This document shows, in pieces, positions 57,301 through 64,000 of a stretch of 64,000 nt of DNA (position 1 is the stretch's first letter; the number at the start of each line of letters is the position of its first letter). Both the position numbers and the translations under genes were made by a program. Under the pieces are notes generated by a model. That model did not search any database, was not told where the DNA came from, and was given only the letters and a program-made list of their open reading frames with translations. Location: NCBI GenBank assembly GCA_014529385.2, contig CM043958.1, positions 140,268,234 to 140,332,233 of the forward strand, written 5' to 3'. The DNA comes from Adiantum capillus-veneris (Eukaryota; Streptophyta; Polypodiopsida; Polypodiales; Pteridaceae).

Positions 57301-57796
57301 TCCTCTACCAAGGGTTAGGATGTGGAAAGCACAAGAAATCTTACAAAGAAGCCAACCCACTTGGCTGAACTACCCAAAGCTGCCGGGTGTGAAGGCAGGT
57401 GAGAGAATAAGTGTACAATACATGGTGAAAACCCTAACGGGCGCCATAAAGTTGTTCACTGGCTCACCTGACCTTACATGCATTATGATGAGAAAGATCT
57501 GCAGAACCATCCTAGCAGTGTTCGAGACCTTCAAGTCAGGCCAGGTGACTGACAACATATTCTTCTTCCAGGATACATACAGATGTGCTTATGATATGTC
57601 AGGTCAGCCTTCCAAGGAGGTGATACATGCGTTGTATCAAAGAATTATGTTTCTACCATCCTATCACCTCCAGGCTTTTGAAGAAGCATTCTACACGGGG
57701 TTCTTCACCATGCATACAGATATCTTTGGCCCAACAATGCTAAATCTACATGCACGGTACGAATCACTGCTAAAGATACGGGAGACCATAAGATGA
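54350..57796 (+). pseudogene. Element C 3' additional ORF, coiled-coil protein, six TAG stops
   Basis: One frame of about 1,149 codons from ATG 54350 (MAVSKSPAKKKRM, a nuclear-signal-like start) to TGA 57794. All six interruptions are TAG (54434, 54506, 54668, 54941, 56531, 57203) and there is no frameshift. A globular N-terminal region (about residues 50-270; IANPKVAIMSQLYNQYFH, VSLVKMGNKNTTYIVPGEMITK) faintly recalls the plant-transposon-protein domain of Athila-type extra ORFs. A basic/acidic linker, a proline run (about 430-450) and a long coiled coil (about 560-820) follow. A C-terminal globular part (WLNYPKLPGV ... FKSGQVTDNIFFFQDTYRCAYDM, about 970-1149) ends the frame. Its position between pol and the PPT matches env-like or additional ORFs of plant retroelements, but no transmembrane segment is seen, so an envelope role is unsupported. 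Confidence 0.7.
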
Positions 57797-57831
57797 AGCA
57801 AAGGATCAAGGCCATGTCGGGGACGACATGA

Positions 57832-57848
57832 ACAAGGAGGGGGGGGGA
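57832..57848 (+). promoter_or_regulatory. Polypurine tract of element C
   Basis: ACAAGGAGGGGGGGGGA runs directly into the LTR start TGTTAGAAG. It primes plus-strand synthesis. Confidence 0.9.
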
Positions 57849-58597
57849 TGTTAGAAGCTGGACACACCCCACGGCATCTAACTACTCGGCGGACTATTAT
57901 TTTTGTAATTCTTCATTCATTGAGGAAAACCCAATTTTTCACCTTGTAAATATTAGGACTTACAGAAGTTTCCAGATTGTATCCCAGTTTTGATAGTTAG
58001 ATTGAGTAGATGGTTGATTTTGGAACTTTAGGGTTTGAGAAGTTGTAAGGTATATATACCACTTTTTGACCTTAATGAAGGACCTTTTGTCATTTTAAAT
58101 AAGTTTGAAGTCTGTGAGTGAGCGTACTGTGTACGTGAGAGAGAGTGTGAGCTTCGTCTTGACGCTACGTGTGCTACGGTGGTCGGAGCGGAGAAGTGCA
58201 GCGTGTTGCCCCCGACTAGAGCTACAAGCCGATACCAACATTGCACGTGTACGGTCCGGCTTTGGGAGCTCCTTCTACGAGCTTCATCGGTTGTTTGGGT
58301 GAGCATACATTATCTGATTTCGCATTGCAGCATATCCACACGTTCACATTGAGTAGAGCTACACATTAGGCACTTCAGATTTTGGAAACAAAGACCTGCA
58401 GATTTTGGCCAGACATCCTACATGTTTCTGCACCGGGTGTTTTGGGTCGTGATTTTGGTTTATAGACCTTAGGGAGAGCGGCAGGTATTAGTAGGGTCTC
58501 CTTCAAGTTCGATGGTGTTTCGAAAGTGTTTGATGGGTGTTCTGCTCTAACAAGTGTTGTAGGAAGATTCCTCTTTTGCACTTTTGAAGACTGTGAC
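57849..58597 (+). repeat. 3' LTR of element C, interrupted
   Basis: It matches 25384-26144 to ...CTTTTGAAGACTGTGAC, then stops abruptly. The last 170 bp of the LTR are absent and X starts. Differences from the 5' LTR include the loss of about 7 bp near 58187 and scattered substitutions. Confidence 0.93.
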
Positions 58598-58796
58598 ATT
58601 AGGGAATTTCGGAGGTCATTTGGAGGGCCTTCTAAGAAAATGTATTTTTTGCACTCTCTCTCTAGAAAAAATGGCAAATAATAGAGCTGGGTCTTTCATA
58701 GTAAAAGTTCAAAAAGTGTACTTTAAGTAGATTCCTTACTCTTCTAAACATTCGTTCGTAGTGATTGAGGGATAATCCTCTTTTCAGTTGCATTGA

Positions 58797-61538
58797 ATGA
58801 ACCTCGTCAATATGGAGGGAATGAGGCTAACATGGAGGGACGAAGGCGCAGCCGCTATTCACTTTCCATTAAACCTGTGCATTTGGCTAATGGTGCACTC
58901 CTCAAATGGCACAAATGTTACCCAGAAACGAGCCAAATATCACCTTCACATTGATTTGGAGAATGAGTACCAACCATTGATTAAGCGCAGTAAAACAAAC
59001 ACACATATACCTCCCGCTTCCATAGACACGCTCAGAGCTCAGGGAGCTAAACACATAGATATCTGGACGAGAGGCTCTCTCTACCCTAAGAATCCAATGA
59101 CTAATGCGTCTCCACCGTTTGTCAATCCTACAAGCTTATTGACCTTTGCTGGTGATGGAGAAAAGGGCCTTCTGGGTTATTGTAAATCTCTTACAAGAGA
59201 AGCTGAAACTTACAAGGGCATTCTCCAAGCTCAACAATGTGAGATTGTTCGCCTTTCACATTTACATTCTACAGATCAGGTTACCATTTTGCAACATAAA
59301 ACAGAGGTACAAGAACTGAAAGGAAAGGTGCGAAGTTGTCAAATGAAGGACACCATCTTGGGTGATCGTATCCGAAAGAAGAAATTGCGCAATCTTGAAA
59401 CATTGCAGGTTGCATCAGGAGGTCTCAAGAAAAGAATCCGAGCATTAAGGTGATGCTTCTTGGTTGGCTACATTGTCTTAGTTAAGTAATCTTTTTGTTT
59501 TTTCTTGTTATGCATTGTTTTCATGTGCCTAAATAGTGTTAGTGAAGCAAATTTTCTGTTATTTACTTATGCATTGTCTTCATGTAGAGATTCAATCTAT
59601 CCTGACAAGGAAAACATTGACCCCAAAGCCAATATAGGAAAGAGATTGAAGCCACTTATAAGTAGAAGCCTGGCAGCAGATATAGTACATGACAAGAAGT
59701 TTAAGGTCCTACAACGAAATGTAGTGGACCGCTTTATTTCAGAGAACTCAGTGCCTGCAAAAGAGATACAAGGCACACTTGATTCACTTGGTGTAAGCAA
59801 AAGAGGATATTCGGCTATCCAAAAGTCTGTCTCATCCATCTTTGTTAAGAAGGGTATAAAATCCAAACTTCTACCATCAGCCTCAAGTGTTTGGAAAGAG
59901 AGGCTTCAGCTTAACGAGGCACAGAGAGACTATCTTGGACAGCCCTTTCATATTAAAGAAACTTACAGTGGCCATGGAGCAAACATGGCATATGATGAGT
60001 TCAATAATAGTTTTATGGACCTGCGGATATTACAGAAGAGAATGGTGGAGTTTTACAACATCACATTTGAAGAGTCACGAGGGGTATTACATTTTGTGTT
60101 AAAACTGGATGAGTGTGAGCTTGTTAAAGAGAAAAAGCTAGAGCGTGTTACTATTACTTTAATGAATAGAGCCCTCTCAAAGTGTCCCAGTGATGATCCT
60201 TTATATTTTAGTGTTCAATCAGAATCTAACATATGGTGGCTTGGTGCGTTTGAGGTAAGTGAGATTCTCAGGTAAGCTCAAATGTTCACATCTACTTAAG
60301 TCTCATTTATTTTGTGTTGCAGGTAAAGAAAGAAGATCATGAGATTCTATATTGGGTGTTCCATCGAACTAATATTCCGGAGGTGATTGATCGACAGACT
60401 AACCAGGGAGAGGTACTACGTCTAGATGGAAGGGGAGACTTTCAAGTTCAGTGGCATCTTGCAGGTGACCTCAAAACATTAAAGTGCATGTATAATTGTG
60501 GAATGGGTGCAATGGCAAAGTCGCCGTGTTTGTTCTGCATGGAGCTTGCAAAGGTCATGGACCCAAAGTGGTGGAGAAAAGCTCCAACACGTCACATTGA
60601 GGATCCTGCTTTTTGACCGGTTTTGAAAATACCACTTGTGAATGTCCACATTTGTACAATGCATGCCCTTTGTAGAATTGTGGAGAAATTGGTCTACTTA
60701 TATATCGGGTTTGCTTGGAAGATTAAGAACTCGGCAGAACGACAAGTAGCCCTGCAGTGCTTAGAAATGGTACTATCGGATATGGGGCTTCATGGTGGAA
60801 ATGTGAAAATCGAGCGGGATGAAAAGAGATCAATTGCTGAGAAGGATGTCCCATGCAAACCATCCATCGGTGGGGTGAAGGCACGGAGGTTTTTATCTAA
60901 ACCCCAAGGTACAAGAGATCCGAAGCTAACAAAACATGGAAAAATATATAACACATCTTATGCTAGCAAGGTAGAGTATCAGAGCTGGAAAAAGCTACAT
61001 ATTGCAGTCAAAGACCAAGAACCGACTACTCGTAACGCGAAGGCTGAGGTTTGGCGATCAATAGACATCCTATTTTGATGTGCGACAAAGATGACTGGTC
61101 ACAAGGTGATATGAACAAGTTCAAGGAGAATCTCAACCTTCTGAAAAAATCATTCAAGACAGCATGGACAGACACCCAGATTACTCACTACATGGTATTA
61201 TCGTGTATTTCATTCTCTCTTATGTGCAAATATGTGAGTGTAAAACATTCTAACTAATCTGTTTTCATATCCAGCACATCATCTTCAATCATTTACCATA
61301 TTTTATACAAAAGTAAGGGAACCCGGCAATATGGAATACCCAAGGGATGGAAAAGTCTCATTACATGGCGAGAAATGCTTATTTCAGGCACACACGACAT
61401 GGTGGCTCTCGAATCAAGGCTAACAGTTTGAGAGAACTATTTGAATGGTTCTATCGTAGAATCATTCATCGAATGCAGGCAAAAGAAGTCTTGGCAAATT
61501 CAGCAACAGCACAAGCCATCAGACATTTACAACAATAA
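58797..61538 (+). pseudogene. X transposase-like gene, four exons, damaged
   Basis: GT-AG introns that keep the frame lie at 59450-59587, 60255-60322 and 61195-61274. Exon 1 (58797-59449) is polar with a C-terminal coiled coil. The middle has VLKLDECELVKEKKLERVTI and a YFSVQSESNIWWLGAFEV strand region. Exon 3 has HLAGDLKTLKCMYNCGMGAMAKSPCLFCM, an Asp followed by a CxxC-type pair. The last exon has HIIFNHLPYFIQK and QGMEKSHYMARNAYFRHT, a possible third acidic residue. The pattern (acidic residue, GDLK...CLFC, GMEKSH) recalls RNase-H-fold transposase-like proteins I know only generically. Lesions are TGA 60614-60616, a frameshift near 61060 and TAA 61314-61316. The true start is uncertain because 58797 is not a clear ATG context; methionines follow at once. 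Confidence 0.65.
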
Positions 61539-61709
61539 AAAGTTAAAAGATCAATGGCATACAACAACTCCGGAGCTTGTGAAAGTCAACGAAGGTGGAG
61601 AGAGACAATGGTGTATGTGAATCACAAGTGGAGAAAGATACTCTGAGTGGATGACATTGTACAAAATTTATGTAATACATGATCTTATACAATTGCTACT
61701 TGAAGTGTA

Positions 61710-62167
61710 TCAAGATTTTGAAGGTTCAATTTTGTTTTTTGGCATGTCACCCTTGTAACGAATCATGAGATGTTTGCCATACTCTAAAAGTTCATCTGCG
61801 TTTTGTCTACCAAGAGCTAGTGCCATTGCTCTGTAGGTGTAGTAATACGCTGCCTGACCACCTGTATAGCCCGGGCAGTAACCAAAACAATCTCTAGCAA
61901 ACACTTTGTCCACAAGAATGACTTTATCTGCACTTTTGGGCAACACGGGTCCACCCAACAAGCGTGATAGTGTCTTGAATGTGTAAGTTGCTATTGAACC
62001 CTCTTGTGACATGGAATTGTGAAAAAATACTATCGGCGACTCGCAAAGCTTTGAAAGGTACTGCGCTAGGGCCGCATCCCTTCCACGATACTCTCGAGTC
62101 CGCCGCTGAAGGAAGTCATCCTTGTCAGCAATCCAAGACTGCACATATCATGTCAGAAGTGACACAA

Positions 62168-62249
<82 letters not shown>

Positions 62250-63511
62250 ACCATGAAGCTCTCATCCTGCAGAAAGAGGTTTTCTTGCCACAGGTCTACA
62301 GATGTAGTTGACCCCTAACCTGAATGGTTAAACCAATCCTCCACTTCTTTGTTACTTGTTGATGGTCTTAGGCTTTGTCTTATTGCTTGGAAGGTGGCTT
62401 CATCAGGTAGTGTCTCCTTGTATTTTTCAGCTTTCTCAAAGCATCTTCGGAGGCATTCCATTGGATTGCTGGATGTTTCCATTGCCTCATCATCACTACT
62501 ATCCTCTGAAACAAATCCACTCCTCTCCTCTTGGACTCTGGAAATAATAGCCAGGGAGAAATCCTCCCTTAAATAAAAGACGCTTTGCACATCATGTAAG
62601 AAGATATAGGTCCTGTCTCCAATCCTGAAGTCAGGCACAGTAGGCAACATCATCTGAGCATGCTTCTCAGTGAAGTTACTGACATCCAATGGAAGTTTGA
62701 TTTCTATGGTTTTCACAGAGAGCATCTTACTTCTTTGTACTTCAATTGCCTCAACCTCAAGGTCGACTGTATCTTCAACCTCCTCGACTTCTTGTATATG
62801 AGTTGTCTCCTCGCATTCTTCATCTGGTGTTGCATCCTGCTCCTCTAACACCTCATCAGGATTCTGCATGAGGAATCCAAACAGGCTGTTCAGGTAAATC
62901 ATAAAGACAAAGGATTCCTGAATGAGTTTGCATTCTTTTTGGTGCAAAGGGCAGGCTGAATGTCGGCAAGAAGGTGGTAATTCCCTATACTTCTTACGTC
63001 CCTGTCCCTTTCCACCACATTCATTTAAATGCACAAGAGTCATAGTGGGCAGAACAACCCTCCCTACCTGCACCATCACTTCAAACTTATCTCTGTAGGA
63101 CTGCAAGAAATTACTGTGCTGAGCTAATAGGTCTTCAATGTCAAACTTTGGATTAAACATAGAATGAACTAGATCAAACTTGTCCCCAGTACCACAAGAT
63201 GCTGCAAAATCAAACAGCCTCTCATCAGTTGCAGTTGGGTCTTCCAGAGAAGACACATCCTCTTTGGCTTTACATTTAGTTGCATAGGGACTACTTTCTA
63301 GCACATCTGCATCATCTGAGAAGTCTATATTCCTCTTTCTTGTATTTTTCTTGACAAGTACTTTACAGGGTGAGGGATCCTCTTGGCCTGGTGACCTCTC
63401 TGATTGATCTTCACCAATTGACTCTTCTTCAGATATGTCCTGACAAAAGTCAACAGTTCTTTTGGCAGAAACATTAAGCAACTGAGCCTGCAAAGGTTGA
63501 AATCCTGACAC
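61710..63511 (-). CDS. X second gene, unknown function, convergent with the transposase
   Basis: It reads from about 63511 down to TGA at 61710-61712. Frame 63511-62315 gives 398 residues. After a 24-bp interruption (62297-62320 region) the same reading continues (DLWQENLFLQDESFM). A GT-AG intron at 62139-62251 containing a (GA)n run then joins it to SWIADKDDFLQRRTREY ... 61710. Visible features: acidic, serine-rich N terminus (RTVDFCQDISEEESIGEDQ); a possible metal site CGGKGQGRKKYRELPPSCRHSACPLHQKEC (Cys/His-rich, residues about 165-195); acidic linker; C-terminal RDCFGYCPGYTGGQAAYYYTYRAMALALGRQ. No stops apart from the 24-bp gap, better preserved than its partner. The 5' end is open, with an in-frame TGA about 50 bp upstream and no ATG, so an upstream exon is likely. 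Confidence 0.6.
62168..62247. repeat. GA microsatellite inside the second X gene's intron
   Basis: An 80-bp (GA)n run making up most of intron 62139-62251. Confidence 0.95.
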
Positions 63512-63579
63512 AAGCTCTGGGTCTGGTTTCAGCCTCTTCTGCCTACTGGACCTTAATCCTATTCATCAGGAAACATGAC

Positions 63580-63580
<1 letters not shown>

Positions 63581-63665
<85 letters not shown>

Positions 63666-63688
63666 AAAGCACAAACAAAAACACACAT

Positions 63689-63724
<36 letters not shown>
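63581..63724. repeat. Compound CT - TA - CT microsatellite
   Basis: (CT)n at 63581-63613, (TA)n at 63617-63662 and (CT)n at 63690-63724, separated by short unique sequence. It lies upstream of the second X gene. Confidence 0.95.
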
Positions 63725-63727
<3 letters not shown>

Positions 63728-64000
63728 GCAGCCGTTTTTTGACCTAGTAGACAGCAGTCCACTCTTTTGATCATAACTTCTTCATCCGAACTCCGATTTG
63801 GGTGATCTATAGCCTTAATCGAAGAGCACGAAGCCCTCTACGCATTGATGTAAAGACAGAAATTTTCAGAGTTATGGAAGGCATTTCTGTAGCAGCATTT
63901 CCGAAATGAACAGGTTCAACAAAATTGATTCTCATCTCCTATTTTACATACAATGTCTTACGGCACTCGCAAGGGTTCTTCTTCTTCAACAAGGTCCAAA
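63725..64000. other. Window-end noncoding
   Basis: No coding signal and no inverted copy of X's left end. A CATAACTTCTTCATCCGAACTCC phrase is present, without an assigned function. Confidence 0.4.

Larger units (their letters stand above)
25384..58597 (+). mobile_element. Large Tat/Athila-like gypsy element C, heavily interrupted
   Basis: It is bounded by LTRs beginning TGTTAGAAGCTGG at 25384 and 57849. The primer site is at 26317 and the polypurine tract at 57832-57848. Content in order: LTR, 1.7-kb leader with palindromes, ORF1, gag, a spacer ORF, protease, [copia E], protease remainder, [chromovirus D], reverse transcriptase, RNase H, partial integrase, [repeat block], integrase plus second protease-like domain, 2.8 kb noncoding with a palindrome array, a long 3' ORF, PPT and LTR. 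Its 3' LTR is cut at 58597 by X. Without D, E and the 1.4-kb block it is about 18 kb. Whether 48955-51714 belongs to C or to another element is open. Confidence 0.75.
58598..64000. mobile_element. Two-gene DNA-transposon-like unit X, right end outside the window
   Basis: The left boundary is fixed by the break in C's 3' LTR. The first bases are ATTAGGGAATTTCGGAGG. No inverted copy of this is found up to 64000, so the right end is outside or the unit is not TIR-bounded. It carries a spliced transposase-like gene on the plus strand and a spliced gene of unknown function on the minus strand, tail to tail about 170 bp apart. I cannot assign a superfamily. Confidence 0.6.

Noticed and set aside
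54350-57796. 3' ORF of C as an envelope gene
   Set aside because: No signal peptide or hydrophobic membrane segment can be seen; the layout is coiled coil with proline-rich linker.
62315-63511. Second X gene as an unrelated host gene
   Set aside because: Not fully excluded, but it lies right of an insertion breakpoint and tail to tail with a transposase-like gene, with no sign of C's LTR resuming between them.

Overview
The window is a block of nested plant-type transposable elements. I found no convincing single-copy host gene and no rRNA, tRNA or CRISPR. Spliced genes with GT-AG introns, CACTA, hAT, Ty1/copia and Ty3/gypsy families, tRNA-Met type primer sites, long CT/GA/TG/TA microsatellites and C-to-T decay all point to a large-genome land plant. 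A fern or other seed-free vascular plant is a reasonable guess, but nothing here proves it.

Layout. (1) 1-1081: two broken LTR pieces of one chromovirus (gypsy) family joined head to head. (2) 1147-7337: a complete CACTA transposon with matching TSD, carrying a spliced but broken TNP2-like transposase on the minus strand. (3) 7341-21874: remains of a plus-strand gypsy element (gag, zinc knuckle, protease; element A). It is split by an 8627-21074 hAT-like transposon that carries a kinase-like pseudogene, a coiled-coil pseudogene, a broken BED/DUF659 hAT transposase and minisatellites near both ends. A short copia relative with gag but no pol (9735-14373) sits inside that transposon, and a 1.35 kb inverted-repeat element (11606-12959) sits inside the copia relative. 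(4) 21875-25383: LTR, primer site and gag of a second gypsy element (B). (5) 25384-58597: a large Tat/Athila-like gypsy element (C). It is interrupted by a copia element with exact TSD (E, 32113-37724), by a minus-strand chromovirus of the A family (D, 37978-46002) and by a 1.4 kb repeat-rich block (47570-48954). (6) 58598 to the window end: a DNA-transposon-like unit (X) inserted in C's 3' LTR, with two convergent spliced genes.

Nesting gives an order of events: A, then B into A, then C into B, then D, E and X into C. The hAT-like unit and the CACTA element also landed in A. Almost every coding region carries stops or frameshifts, so these are mostly fossils.

The most unusual signals are four. 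A 24-bp perfect palindrome recurs in C, with a strict 285-286 bp period before its 3' ORF. X has a transposase-like protein with a GDLK...CxxC signature paired with a convergent gene of unknown function. C's integrase reading frame carries a DSG protease-like domain after the integrase, while the upstream protease has lost its Asp. Every in-frame stop in the 3' half of C is TAG.
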